NCBI RefSeq assembly: GCF_900636965.1
Contig: NZ_LR134331.1
Location: 682,001 to 746,000 of the forward strand
Origin: Lacticaseibacillus rhamnosus
GTDB taxonomy: Bacteria > Bacillota > Bacilli > Lactobacillales > Lactobacillaceae
Direction of reading: 5' to 3'
Length of the DNA: 64,000 bases
Part shown: in pieces, positions 49,775-59,007 of the stretch
How the letters are laid out: every line of letters begins with the position of its first letter
Position numbering within the stretch: the stretch's first letter is position 1
Notes under the pieces: generated by a model
What the model was told of the DNA's origin: nothing
Seen by the model: the letters and a program-made list of their open reading frames with translations, nothing else
Databases searched by the model: none
Position numbers and translations under genes: made by a program

Positions 49775-51589
49775 TTATACCTGCTCAATTTCTTTACTTA
49801 ATGCCTCAATCTCATCAACTGTCGTCCCCAAGAAACTGATTGCATGCTTCAAAGCGGCGTCGGTGGTGACATCAACGCCGGCGACTCGAGCTGCTTCGAC
49901 TGGATCAAGTGAGTCGCCTAGGCTGAGATAACGCAACCACCGATCAACGGCTGGTTGGCCTTGTTGTTCGATGGCTTGGAATGCTTGGGTAGCAACCGTC
50001 AAGCCAGCTGAGTAGGAGTACGAATAAAGTCCCATGTAGTAATGACTTTGCCGCATCCAAGTCAGCTCAGCACCTGGCTCAAGTTCTACTGCCGATCCCC
50101 AAAAATCGGTCAGGACTTTACGCGTAATGGCGTCCAACCGAGCAGCATCAAAAGTTTCGCCGTTATCGATCAAGTTATAGACTTCCCGTTGAAACGCGGC
50201 TTCGAGCAGATGGGTGACAAAGTTGTGGAAATAGGTATCATTTAATAACCGTGACAAGGCAAAGCGCTTCATTCGCGGATCTTTAGCGTTTTCTTCGAGA
50301 TAGTGAGTCAGCAACAGTTCGTTGAAGGTGGAAGGACTTTCGACCAAATAGGCATTAAAGTCCGCATCCAACACATTATGGGCTTCCTGTGAGCGGACCA
50401 TCTGAGCGGTATGGCCTAACTCGTGAATCAAGGTGTAAACGGCAGGCAGCGTATTACTCCAAGTCATTTCGACATAAGGATGCACACCATACGGTCCAGC
50501 AGTGTAAGCTCCGGAATCCTTGCCTTGATTAGCAGGGAAATCGATCCACCGCTCTGAGAAAGCCTGCATCATCTGTGCCTGGTAATCTTGACCCATGAGT
50601 GCGGTGGCATTTTTAATATCTTCTTTGGCTTGTTCTAGTGTGATGGTTGGCGCATAATTCGGATCAATGTCGATTTGCAAATCGGTATAACCAATATGAT
50701 CAAGCCCCCAAAGCGATTTCACATGTGTCACATAACGACGCATGATCGGAGCTAAATCGCGCATGATAACATCAATCTGACGGTTAAACATCTCGCGGGT
50801 GATTTCTTGATCGGCGAGTAGATAGTCAATCACCGAATCATAACCGCGCATGGTAGCCGTAATCTTTTCACGCGTGACTTGGGCTAAGTAACCTGCCGCC
50901 ATCGTGTTTTCATAACGACGCAAGGTCTGGTTGAATTGAGCGTAAGCGGCGCGCCGAATTTCGGTATCGGGATGTTTTTGATAATTTTCTTCATACATGA
51001 CAAACGATAACGGGTAAGTTTTACCGTGCGCCGTAAACGTACCAAAGTCCATATCGCCAAAGATGCTTTGGTCGCGAATATCACTTGGAGCCTGAAAAAC
51101 CGGTGTCAATTCGGCTAGCACCTTCTCGGCAGCTGGTGGTAAGGCACCTTGTTTGGCAACTTTGATTTGGCGAATAAAACCGGCATAATCAGGAGCGGTC
51201 TCGACAACTGCATCAAGCACGTTTTCGGAAAGTTGCGTGAGTTCGGCTCGAAAGAAACTTAGCTGACCGCTGATTTCGCCATCGAGGCCCGTTACCTGAG
51301 CCTGCCGCGTACGCAATGCAGGATCAGTTGTATCGGTGGAGTATGGCATAAAGCCCCAATGAATGATGCGACTGGCAAGAGCTACAATGGTTCCATAGTC
51401 AGCTAATGCATCCGCAATGACAGCTGGTTGCGTCAATTTGCCTTGATACATCCTGACAAAATCCTTGGTCAAGGCCCGCACCTGCTTTACTGCTTCAGTG
51501 TACGCAAAATCATCGTTGAAAATCGGAGTAAGATCCCAAGTCAACTGCTGATCGACTGCTTGCCGTTTTGGTAGTGTTGTCTCGCTCAT
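49775..51589 (-). CDS. pepF: Oligoendopeptidase F
   Basis: 604 residues from ATG 51589 (MSETTLPKRQAV) after AAGGAGG; the extension to 51625 is part of a repeat derivative. M3B metallopeptidase with zinc site HELGH (about residue 390, YTLIHELGHTAQMV) and downstream Glu in ESPSTFNE; N-terminal oligoendopeptidase domain; C-terminal LTWMRQSHYYMGLYSYSYSAGL typical of PepF. It cleaves 7-17-residue peptides in the cytosol, serving peptide nutrition and turnover. Monocistronic. Confidence 0.95.
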   Translation of the reverse strand: MSETTLPKRQAVDQQLTWDLTPIFNDDFAYTEAVKQVRALTKDFVRMYQGKLTQPAVIADALADYGTIVALASRIIHWGFMPYSTDTTDPALRTRQAQVTGLDGEISGQLSFFRAELTQLSENVLDAVVETAPDYAGFIRQIKVAKQGALPPAAEKVLAELTPVFQAPSDIRDQSIFGDMDFGTFTAHGKTYPLSFVMYEENYQKHPDTEIRRAAYAQFNQTLRRYENTMAAGYLAQVTREKITATMRGYDSVIDYLLADQEITREMFNRQIDVIMRDLAPIMRRYVTHVKSLWGLDHIGYTDLQIDIDPNYAPTITLEQAKEDIKNATALMGQDYQAQMMQAFSERWIDFPANQGKDSGAYTAGPYGVHPYVEMTWSNTLPAVYTLIHELGHTAQMVRSQEAHNVLDADFNAYLVESPSTFNELLLTHYLEENAKDPRMKRFALSRLLNDTYFHNFVTHLLEAAFQREVYNLIDNGETFDAARLDAITRKVLTDFWGSAVELEPGAELTWMRQSHYYMGLYSYSYSAGLTVATQAFQAIEQQGQPAVDRWLRYLSLGDSLDPVEAARVAGVDVTTDAALKHAISFLGTTVDEIEALSKEIEQV

Positions 51590-51610
51590 GTAAAAAGCCT
51601 CCTTAAAAAA

Positions 51611-51657
51611 GTGAGCGCGAGCCAACGCAGGCTTCTGCGTTGGGGAAGCGCGTTATG
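51611..51657 (+). repeat. Short derivative of the palindromic repeat
   Basis: GTGAGCGCGAGCCAACGCAG then GCTTCTGCGTTGGGGAAGCGCGTTATG: the central ~75 bp are gone but CCAACGCAG/CTGCGTTGG still pairs as a small hairpin. Its GTGAGC end abuts A6, that is T6 before the pepF AGGAGG. Confidence 0.8.
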
Positions 51658-51926
51658 TGCGAATCGCCGCGTTTAACACCAGGAAACGCACTATAGTGGC
51701 TAAAGTATAGCATTGATCACGACTAAAACGCATGCGCACGCTAGCAAGTTCAGAATTTTTCCAAAAAGGTATTGGTACATCTATGCTTACTGCCGGTAAT
51801 AGCAGTTCATTTTGCGGGAAAAATAAACTTAACTAAAGCTAAACTGCCTTTTTTCATCAGCTACCACTCGTGTATACTGAATATGAACGAATTTACTGAA
51901 AATATTCAAGGAATCGAGGCACATGC

Positions 51927-52373
51927 ATGGCAGAAGAACAAACTTTAGTCTTGGTTAAGCCCGATGGTGTCGCCCAAGGACATATCGGCGAGGTCATTAC
52001 CCGCATAGAACGACGCGGATTCACCATTGAGGCACTAAAAGTCACACAGGCAACCTCCGCCCAATTACATCAGCATTATGCAGCACTTGTTGACAAGCCG
52101 TTCTTTCCCAAAATTGAACGCTTCATGACCAGTGGCCCGCTGGTGGCGATGATTGTCAGCGGGTTTAATGTGATCGAAGCCGTTCGAACGATGACAGGCG
52201 CTACGAATCCCGGAGATGCTGCGCCAGGCACGATTCGCGGGGACTTTGGTCGGGAATGGGCCGATCAGACGATTCGCAACGTTATTCACAGCTCAGATAG
52301 CGAAGCCAGTGCGCAACGTGAGATTCCAATTTGGTTTGCAGACAAGCAATATGCCCCTAAAGCCAATCAATAG
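51927..52373 (+). CDS. ndk: Nucleoside diphosphate kinase
   Basis: 148 residues, ATG 51927. Motifs: TLVLVKPDGVAQGHIGEVITRIERRGF, PFFPKIERFMTSGP, GATNPGDAAPGTIRGDFG and the phospho-acceptor His in RNVIHSSDS. It balances NTP pools by moving the gamma phosphate between nucleotides. Many lactobacilli lack ndk; the casei group is an exception as far as I recall. TATACT (51873-51878) is the likely -10. Confidence 0.95.
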   Translation: MAEEQTLVLVKPDGVAQGHIGEVITRIERRGFTIEALKVTQATSAQLHQHYAALVDKPFFPKIERFMTSGPLVAMIVSGFNVIEAVRTMTGATNPGDAAPGTIRGDFGREWADQTIRNVIHSSDSEASAQREIPIWFADKQYAPKANQ

Positions 52374-52431
52374 CCGCTTTGGCCTAGTTCATTTTAATAG
52401 CATCATCTGAAACTGTATTTGAAGAAAGCAT

Positions 52432-52483
52432 CCAAAAAGGCAGTTGCGATACGATCTGTGATCATACCGCAACTGCCTTTTGG
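52432..52483. terminator. Bidirectional terminator after ndk
   Basis: CCAAAAAGGCAGTTGCG / CGCAACTGCCTTTTGG stem between convergent genes. Confidence 0.85.
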
Positions 52484-52519
52484 TGTCATCGGATTAATGT
52501 AGCAGGTGCTTTTAAGCCG

Positions 52520-52849
52520 TTAGTAGTAGGTGCGGCGATTGCCGAAGTTTAATTTGGCAATGATGGTGTTGGGTTCCGTCATATCCGGTGATTGCAGCCA
52601 CAAGCCGCGGGACGCGAGCTCTTTAAACAGATAATTTATCGTGGCAATTTCTTCAGCTGCAGGGTCGTCAATTTTAGCACCGGCTTGATGCGCCTGTGCA
52701 ATGGCATCGTCCGCGAATGTATCATTCAAAGTGGCATACAGTTTGCCTAGTTCATCGTCCAGATAAGCTTCTAGTGCAGTAAAAAAAGCGCCATGATCGG
52801 CTTTACGATCAAAATACCGCGCTACTAGCTGGTTGTTGTCAATCCCCAT
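52520..52849 (-). CDS. Hypothetical protein, 109 residues
   Basis: ATG 52849 after AAGGATG. Soluble, acidic, helical (FFTALEAYLDDELGKLYATLNDTFADDAIAQAHQAGAKI), with a C-terminal beta-like NTIIAKLNFGNRRTYY. No family recognised. It lies 80 bp upstream of where the P-type ATPase gene ends and is transcribed in the same direction; no terminator separates the two. Confidence 0.65.
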   Translation of the reverse strand: MGIDNNQLVARYFDRKADHGAFFTALEAYLDDELGKLYATLNDTFADDAIAQAHQAGAKIDDPAAEEIATINYLFKELASRGLWLQSPDMTEPNTIIAKLNFGNRRTYY

Positions 52850-52929
52850 CTATAACACATCCTTTTTAAATGATTTTACCATGCGTCAGTGATCAAAAGA
52901 AATCATCGTTTTTTAAAGCTGGGTGCAGC

Positions 52930-55278
52930 TTACCGCCAGTTGATTTTAGAAAGCACCCGTCGACCGAGGAATTCTTGAATCAAGAGGTAAAACGGTACGG
53001 TTGAGGCCATGAGCGGCAGATAGAGTAAGGCTAACTGCCAATGCCATAAGTTGGCGAGTGAAAAAATACCGTTGAAAACAAAGAAGACAAGAAATAGCGC
53101 GACACTGAGACTCGCAAGCAAGCCGGTTTTAAGCCGGTTAAACGGTCGCGCAACGACTAGCAGGACATTCAAGGAAATAGTCCCGATCAACATGGCTACC
53201 ATGGTCGAAGTGGTATCGAAACTGAGATGGAAGAATGATTCCATCCAGGTTAACAGGAGCGTATAAACAACGACGCTAATAGCCGCTGGTGCCGCGACTG
53301 TCATGACCTTTTGCATGAACTGACCGGTGACGCGTTCGAAGTTAGGCTCTAGGGTCAAGAAGAAAGAGGGAATGGCCACCCCAATAGCTGAAACCGGGGT
53401 GAGATTGATGGGGACAATCGGATAATCGAGCGGCAAAAAGACAAAGATAGTCGCTAAAATGACGGAATACATGGTCTTGACCAGATACATCGAGGCCACA
53501 CGTTCGATGTTGTTGATGACCCGCCGCCCTTCGTTTAGTACCCCGGTCATGGCATCAAAATTAGAATCCAACAAAACGAAATCGGCAATCGAACTGGCGG
53601 CATCGGCACCGGAAGCCATCGCAATGCTGCAGTCACTTTGGCGCAACGCCAAGACATCGTTAACACCATCGCCGGTCATCGCAACCGTATGCCCCAAAGC
53701 CTGATAAGCCATGATGAGCTGCTTTTTTTGATCCGGGGTCACCCGGCCGAAGACATTGTATTGGTTAACCAGCGTTTGAAAATCAGCGGCGGTGGCATCA
53801 GCAGAAATGGTGCTCATGTCCACACTGCGATCAGCACCTTCGAGATGGGCTTGCTTGGCGATGTTAGCGACTGTGGTCGGATCATCACCCGAAATGACTT
53901 TTAAAGCCACGCCTTGGGTCTTGAAGAAATCAAACGTGTTGATGGCAGTCGGGCGTAATTCATCCGTGATGAGAATCAAGCCGATTAACTGCGGATTAAC
54001 CAAAGGCTGGGTAAGTTGGGTGGCCGTTCCCACCGCAAGCACCCGGTAGCCATTTGCCGCAGCTTTTTGAATCTTAGCCGTTATGGCAGCTGGCAGTTGA
54101 TCACCAAATGTAAACTGGGGCGCCCCCATAAACAAGGCTTGTCCATCCACAACGGCCCCGGACCATTTGCGAGCTGAAGAAAATGGAACGGTCTGGGTGA
54201 CTTGTTGATTGGCATCGGCATCGGCTGCAGCTTTGATTGCCAAAGCCGTTTCATTGTCATCGTTGAGTGCATAGACGATCGCAGCGGCGGCGCGGGTGAC
54301 ATCTTTAGCGGTTCGTCCGTCTGCAGGTAATGTGTCGGTGACTTTGAGCTTGCCACTGGTAATCGTCCCGGTTTTATCCAAACATATTGTGTCGACTCTT
54401 GCTAAAGCTTCAATGGCCGGTAATGCCCGCACCAAGACGCGCTTGACAGCAAGGTTGCGTGCAGAAACAGCGAGTGCAACGTTTGTTAACAAAACCAGTC
54501 CTTCAGGGATCATCCCGATCATGGCTGCACTGGTGGTTAAAATCGCGCGATTATAATGACCCCGTCGAATCATGGAAACCGTGAAAAGAATGACGCCGAT
54601 TGGAATCAAAACATAGGTTAAAACCCGAATGATACGATTGATAGTGGCTAATAGCTGACTTTGACTGGCCTTTTCTGCCTTAGCTTCTAGCGCTAGTTTA
54701 GCGGCAAAGGTAGCGTCACCGACAGCGGTTACTTGCATGGTAGCCTGTCCCGATACAACAAATGCACCGGAGAGCAAAGTGTCACCAACTTTTTTGGCAA
54801 TGGGGCGGGATTCACCGGTTAGTGGACTTTCATCGCTTTCAAGGCCGTTGGTAGCTACCACGGTGCCGTCCACCGGAATTTGGTCCCCGCGTTTGAGGAT
54901 GACCATATCGTCCATAACCAGTTGCTCAAGCTCGACTTTTTCCACCTGACCGTTACGGATGACTGTCGCACGGGTGGCAGCAAGAATCGACATTTTGTCA
55001 ATTTGGCGCTTGGCTTGAATCTCCTGAATCGTACCAATGGCAGTATTGATAATGGCAACACCGAGAAACAGTAAATTCTTATAGCTACCAGTCGTAATAA
55101 TGAGCGCACCCAACACGACATTGACCAAGTTGAATAAAGTGAAGGTATTGACTTTGATGATCTGGCTAATTGATCGTGTCAGTGGCTTTAGTGGCAGGTT
55201 GTGTTGGCCTGCATCGATTCGTTGCTGAACTTGTTCTTCCGATAACCCTTGATCAGGTGAAATCTTTTGCTCTGCCAT
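52930..55278 (-). CDS. Cation-translocating P-type ATPase (CtpE-like)
   Basis: 782 residues from ATG 55278 (MAEQKISPDQGLSEEQ) after TGGAGGG; the extension to 55341 precedes that site. Motifs: DESPLTGESRPIAKK, MIPEGLVLLTNVAL in helix 4, phosphorylation site CLDKTGTITSGKL, MTGDGVNDVLALRQSDCSIAMASG. About ten helices. The helix-4 IPEGL and short N domain match the CtpE group, implicated in Ca2+ uptake in mycobacteria; cargo here is inferred. It differs from the PMR1-like pump at 7742. Confidence 0.9.
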   Translation of the reverse strand: MAEQKISPDQGLSEEQVQQRIDAGQHNLPLKPLTRSISQIIKVNTFTLFNLVNVVLGALIITTGSYKNLLFLGVAIINTAIGTIQEIQAKRQIDKMSILAATRATVIRNGQVEKVELEQLVMDDMVILKRGDQIPVDGTVVATNGLESDESPLTGESRPIAKKVGDTLLSGAFVVSGQATMQVTAVGDATFAAKLALEAKAEKASQSQLLATINRIIRVLTYVLIPIGVILFTVSMIRRGHYNRAILTTSAAMIGMIPEGLVLLTNVALAVSARNLAVKRVLVRALPAIEALARVDTICLDKTGTITSGKLKVTDTLPADGRTAKDVTRAAAAIVYALNDDNETALAIKAAADADANQQVTQTVPFSSARKWSGAVVDGQALFMGAPQFTFGDQLPAAITAKIQKAAANGYRVLAVGTATQLTQPLVNPQLIGLILITDELRPTAINTFDFFKTQGVALKVISGDDPTTVANIAKQAHLEGADRSVDMSTISADATAADFQTLVNQYNVFGRVTPDQKKQLIMAYQALGHTVAMTGDGVNDVLALRQSDCSIAMASGADAASSIADFVLLDSNFDAMTGVLNEGRRVINNIERVASMYLVKTMYSVILATIFVFLPLDYPIVPINLTPVSAIGVAIPSFFLTLEPNFERVTGQFMQKVMTVAAPAAISVVVYTLLLTWMESFFHLSFDTTSTMVAMLIGTISLNVLLVVARPFNRLKTGLLASLSVALFLVFFVFNGIFSLANLWHWQLALLYLPLMASTVPFYLLIQEFLGRRVLSKINWR

Positions 55279-55444
55279 CGCATGCCCTCCAGTACTTTTC
55301 ATCCATTTTACCAATCCAGACAACAAGATGCCGAATATCACACTTGTTTTTACAAAACTTTGAAGTTGCTGGCATGGTTGGGTTATGGTTAGGGAGTCAT
55401 GAAACCGTCATAATGAGATGAAAGTTATAGAAAGAAGTGCTCTC

Positions 55445-56368
55445 ATGGTAAAACGAAACCCAAATGGAACCCGATTTATCACATTACCTAATGGCTACCA
55501 CTTGTGGACCCAGACATTAGGCAGTGGCCCGATTCAATTACTGACGTTGCACGGCGGACCAGGCGGCACGAATGAAGTGTTTGAAAATTTTGCTGCTGAA
55601 CTGGCATCTTTTGGTGTCCGTGTCTCGCGGTACGACCAACTGGGTTCATTTTTCTCTGATCAACCGGACTTTTCCGATCCGGCTAATCAAAAGCGTTTTC
55701 TCAATATTGCCTATTATGTTGACGAAGTGGAAAATGTTCGGCAACAGCTGGGCCTTGATCATTTTTACCTATTAGGTCAGTCCTGGGGCGGTGTGTTGGC
55801 GATTGAATATGGCTTGAAATATCCGCAGCATCTTAAGGGACTTATTTTGAGCTCGATGATTGATAACTTGGATGAGTATTTAGTTAACATTAACAAGATT
55901 CGGGAGACCATGTTTTCTAGTGATGACGTGGCATACATGCAACGGATTGAAGCCCAGCACGCGTTTGCGGATGCTAAATACCAGCAGTTGGTGCGTGAGT
56001 TAGGGGAGCAATATCTTCATCATGCCAAAGATCCCCAGCCGCGCCATTTAATTAGCACGTTGGCGACCCCCGTGTATCATCATTTTCAAGGTGATAATGA
56101 ATTTGTGATGGTAGGCGCACTTAAGGACTGGGATCGACGGGCTGATATACATCGTCTGACAATGCCGACTTATCTGACATTCGGTGGACATGAAACCATG
56201 CCGTTATCAGCTGCCAAGCGAATGGCTCAGACAATACCAAATGCCACTTTGCATGTCACACCTAATGCCGGTCATGGTCAGATGTTGGACAACCCGACAG
56301 ATTATTTCAGTCATTTGGGTCAGTGGCTTGTGAAAACGGATGCTGGATCACCTTTATTAGATAATTAA
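55445..56368 (+). CDS. Proline iminopeptidase-like alpha/beta hydrolase
   Basis: 307 residues from ATG 55445 (MVKRNPNGTRF) after AGAAAGAAG; ATG 55418 is an unlikely alternative. Oxyanion motif LLTLHGGPGGTNE, nucleophile elbow GQSWGG, and catalytic His in NAGHGQML. The HGGPG and GQSWGG motifs are those of the S33 family, which removes N-terminal proline or other residues from peptides. It supports peptide use along with PepF. Confidence 0.88.
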   Translation: MVKRNPNGTRFITLPNGYHLWTQTLGSGPIQLLTLHGGPGGTNEVFENFAAELASFGVRVSRYDQLGSFFSDQPDFSDPANQKRFLNIAYYVDEVENVRQQLGLDHFYLLGQSWGGVLAIEYGLKYPQHLKGLILSSMIDNLDEYLVNINKIRETMFSSDDVAYMQRIEAQHAFADAKYQQLVRELGEQYLHHAKDPQPRHLISTLATPVYHHFQGDNEFVMVGALKDWDRRADIHRLTMPTYLTFGGHETMPLSAAKRMAQTIPNATLHVTPNAGHGQMLDNPTDYFSHLGQWLVKTDAGSPLLDN

Positions 56369-56420
56369 CGTTATAATATAAATGGTAAGTATATGTCTCT
56401 CATGTCATGGAGGTGCTTTC

Positions 56421-56768
56421 ATGTCTGATTTTGATGAATTAAAAGAAGGGCTACTTGAACCGGTTCATGCCTTTGATCACGCACTGGAGCAACAACCCGA
56501 TTTGATTATTCCGTTAGCAGTGATTCATTTGATTCCCATTGCACTGACTTTAGGCGGCGGCATTGCGATCATTCGCGGTCACCAGAAATTACGCGCGGAA
56601 AAAGAACGAACCAAGCAATTGAGCCTGAAGCTGGAAATGCACAAACGTCATCATGGCCGGCATCCATGGCGACTGGCACCAGAACATCGTGGCGCACATG
56701 AAGTGTTTGCACCGGAATATGCAGAAGTACCGGTTAATAAAAAACATCATTTGCATCACAAGCATTAA
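56421..56768 (+). CDS. Small membrane protein with His-rich tail
   Basis: 115 residues from ATG 56421 after TGGAGG; the upstream in-frame start at 56382 lacks a ribosome site. One membrane helix (about 27-50: LIIPLAVIHLIPIALTLGGGIAII) then a basic helix and a His-rich C terminus (MHKRHHGRHPWR, EHRGAHEVF, KKHHLHHKH). The His clusters might bind divalent metal or act at low pH; no family recognised. It is 52 bp after the S33 hydrolase gene and probably co-transcribed. Confidence 0.72.
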   Translation: MSDFDELKEGLLEPVHAFDHALEQQPDLIIPLAVIHLIPIALTLGGGIAIIRGHQKLRAEKERTKQLSLKLEMHKRHHGRHPWRLAPEHRGAHEVFAPEYAEVPVNKKHHLHHKH

Positions 56769-56791
56769 TTTGTATTAGGTGATTTGCTTTG

Positions 56792-56829
56792 AAACGACTC
56801 CCGCCAATAAACCCGCGGGAGTCGTTTTT
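56792..56829 (+). terminator. Terminator after the His-tailed protein gene
   Basis: AAACGACTCCCGC / GCGGGAGTCGTTT with T5. Confidence 0.87.
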
Positions 56830-56851
56830 CGGTTGGGGGGTTCTTGCATAC

Positions 56852-56977
56852 TCTCGAAACGCGTTCCCCGGCGCAGGAGTCTGCGTGTAAGGACCTTGGA
56901 CGCAATGGTCAAAGCCCGCCCGGCCATTACGCTCAAGGCCACTTACACTCCGGTTTCTAAGCGGGCTGGCTCACGCT
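56852..56977 (-). repeat. Palindromic repeat, array copy Q1 (reverse)
   Basis: First of three tandem units; GGACCTTGGACGCAATGG / CCATTACGCTCAAGGCC, with a CGCC insertion near the apex. Confidence 0.9.
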
Positions 56978-57100
56978 CTGCTGAAACGCGTTCGCCGGCG
57001 CAGGAGTCTGCGTGTAAGGACCTTGGATGCAATGGTCAAAGCCCGACCATCACGTCCAAGGCCGCTTACACTCCGACTCCTGAACGCGCCGGCTCACGCT
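56978..57100 (-). repeat. Palindromic repeat, array copy Q2 (reverse)
   Basis: Begins CTGCTGAAACGCG; stem ACCTTGGATGC / ..CGTCCAAGG with outer AGGAGTC/GACTCCT. Repeats with period 123 bp as Q3. Confidence 0.92.
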
Positions 57101-57224
57101 CTGCTGAAACGCGTTCGCCGGCGCAGGAGTCTGCGTGTAAGGACCTTGGACGCAATGGTCAAAGCCCGACCATCACGTCCAAGGCCACTTACACTCCGAC
57201 TCCTGAACGCGCCGGCTCACGCTC
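57101..57224 (-). repeat. Palindromic repeat, array copy Q3 (reverse)
   Basis: Almost identical to Q2; ends GGCTCACGCTC next to T5. Confidence 0.92.
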
Positions 57225-57300
57225 TTTTTACTTTCAGATTGAATCTCGCGTACAGTTGGGGGAAAATGAAGGACACAATTATGTTTTGGAGATGATGTTT

Positions 57301-57825
57301 GTGTCAACCATATTTATGCGGGTTGCGATGCCTGCTGATATTCCTGCAATGATGAAAGTTATCGCGTCTGCGCGGCAGTTTTTGGGCGCGCAGGGAATTG
57401 ACCAGTGGCAGGGGACTTATCCGGATCAGGCCGCGATTGAGCAGGACATTGCTACCGGTATCGGCCGGGTTTTGATTGTGGATGGCCGGGTTGCCGGAGT
57501 GGCGGCTTTAGTTGTCGGTCCGGATCCGCATTATCTCAGAATTGATGGGGCAGGCTGGTTGGCAGATGTCCCGTATCTAGCAGTTCACCGATTCGCACTT
57601 GACGGTAGTATTCGCGGTAAACAGTTGAGTCGGGTATTTTTTAGCAACATTATGAGTGAAGCTTATCGGCGCGGTTTTGACGATTTGCGAGTGGATACCC
57701 ACGCAAAAAATGTGATCATGCAGCATGCGATTACAGGTATGGGCTTTGATTTTCGTGGCATCGTTTATATGGACGAACCGGTTCCTGAACGCAATGCCTA
57801 TGAAGTTCGGTTAACATCGGTTTAA
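57301..57825 (+). CDS. GNAT-family N-acetyltransferase
   Basis: 174 residues from GTG 57301 after TTGGAGATGATGTTT; an in-frame ATG at 57292-57297 is possible, but the frame open far upstream (from 56779) is only translated repeat sequence. GNAT fold: RVAMPADIPAMMKVI, VLIVDGRVAGVAALVV, YLAVHRFALDGSIRGKQLSRVFFSNIMSEAYRRGFDDLRVDTHAKN with the acetyl-CoA loop, and MGFDFRGIVYMDE. Substrate unknown. The antiporter gene follows after 24 bp. Confidence 0.85.
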   Translation: MSTIFMRVAMPADIPAMMKVIASARQFLGAQGIDQWQGTYPDQAAIEQDIATGIGRVLIVDGRVAGVAALVVGPDPHYLRIDGAGWLADVPYLAVHRFALDGSIRGKQLSRVFFSNIMSEAYRRGFDDLRVDTHAKNVIMQHAITGMGFDFRGIVYMDEPVPERNAYEVRLTSV

Positions 57826-57849
57826 TAGACGTAAACATGGAGGGTAAAG

Positions 57850-59004
57850 ATGCAGGACATTGGTAACTTAGCACTTATTTTAGTAACAACATTGGTATTG
57901 GCACACGTGAGTCGGTTGCTGAAAATGCCCGCAGTTATTGGCGAATTATTAGCAGGAATTTTAATTGGGCCGGCACTTCTGGGATGGATTTCGTCTACGC
58001 ATACGATTTCACTATTTGCAGAAATCGGTGTCATTATTCTGATGTTTTTAGCCGGGTTGGAAAGTGATCTGGAGTTATTGAAGAAATACTTTAAACCCGG
58101 TATGTTAGTCGCGGTTATCGGCGTTATTGTGCCAGTTGTCGTTGTCTTTGGCTTTGCCCATCTTTGGGGATTTAACTTGACCAGCAGTCTCTTTCTTGGC
58201 ATTACATTTGCGGCTACTTCGGTTTCCATCTCGGTTGAGGTTTTAAAAGAATTGCATGCCTTGGAAGGTCGCAATGGGGCAACGATCTTAGGGGCTGCAG
58301 TCGTAGACGATATCTTGACGGTCTTAATTCTAAGTTTTACGGTCGCAGTATTAGGGGAACAAAAAACAACCAGTGTTCCGTTTTGGCTGCAAATTATCGA
58401 GCAACTGTTGTACTTCGTTGGAATTTATTTTGTGGTCAGATGGGCAGCGCCGTATTTAATGCGGTTGTCTGAAAAATTATTCCCGGCTTCTGCGGTTACC
58501 ATTATGTCGTTATTGATTTGCCTTGGAATGGCATATGTGGCCGATCTTGTGGGCATGTCTGCAGTCATCGGTGCTTTTTTTGCCGGAGTTGCGGTTGGAC
58601 AAACTCATTATCGGCATGAGGTTGATGGCAATTTGAGTGCAATCGGGTATGCCGTTTTTATTCCGGTATTTTTCGTCAGCGTTGGCTTGAATATGCGTTT
58701 TGATACCTTTGGCCGTGATTTGGGCTTCATTGCCATTTTGACGGTTTTGGCATTGGTGACCAAGTGGGTAGGCTGTGGCCTTGGCGATCGTTTAGCAGGC
58801 GCTAGTTGGTTACAAAGCAATGTTGTGGGAGCTGGCATGGTTTCGCGCGGTGAAATGGCGCTCATTGTGGCTCAAATTGGGTTTGAGGCCAAGCTTATGG
58901 ACGCAGAATACTATTCCGCCGTCATTGTGGTTATTGTCATCACAACGTTAATTGCCCCGGTTATTTTAAAAGACGCACTACACCGTGAACAGGAACTTGT
59001 ATAA
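57850..59004 (+). CDS. Cation/proton antiporter (CPA2 family, NapA/KefB-like)
   Basis: 384 residues, ATG 57850 after GGAGGGT. About 12 helices; family motifs RLLKMPAVIGELLAGILIGPALLG, GVIILMFLAGLESDLELLKK, TFAATSVSISVEVLKEL and the ion-binding Asp pair in GAAVVDDILTVLILS; no TrkA nucleotide-binding domain at the C terminus, as in NapA. It exchanges Na+ or K+ for H+ and helps pH and salt homeostasis. No intrinsic terminator follows; a palindromic repeat starts 4 bp after the stop. Confidence 0.92.
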   Translation: MQDIGNLALILVTTLVLAHVSRLLKMPAVIGELLAGILIGPALLGWISSTHTISLFAEIGVIILMFLAGLESDLELLKKYFKPGMLVAVIGVIVPVVVVFGFAHLWGFNLTSSLFLGITFAATSVSISVEVLKELHALEGRNGATILGAAVVDDILTVLILSFTVAVLGEQKTTSVPFWLQIIEQLLYFVGIYFVVRWAAPYLMRLSEKLFPASAVTIMSLLICLGMAYVADLVGMSAVIGAFFAGVAVGQTHYRHEVDGNLSAIGYAVFIPVFFVSVGLNMRFDTFGRDLGFIAILTVLALVTKWVGCGLGDRLAGASWLQSNVVGAGMVSRGEMALIVAQIGFEAKLMDAEYYSAVIVVIVITTLIAPVILKDALHREQELV

Positions 59005-59007
59005 TAG

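Noticed and set aside
56779-57300. N-terminal extension of the GNAT gene and a second frame at 57023-57295
   Set aside because: Pure repeat sequence (three near-identical peptide blocks); the GNAT domain begins after GGAG at 57301.
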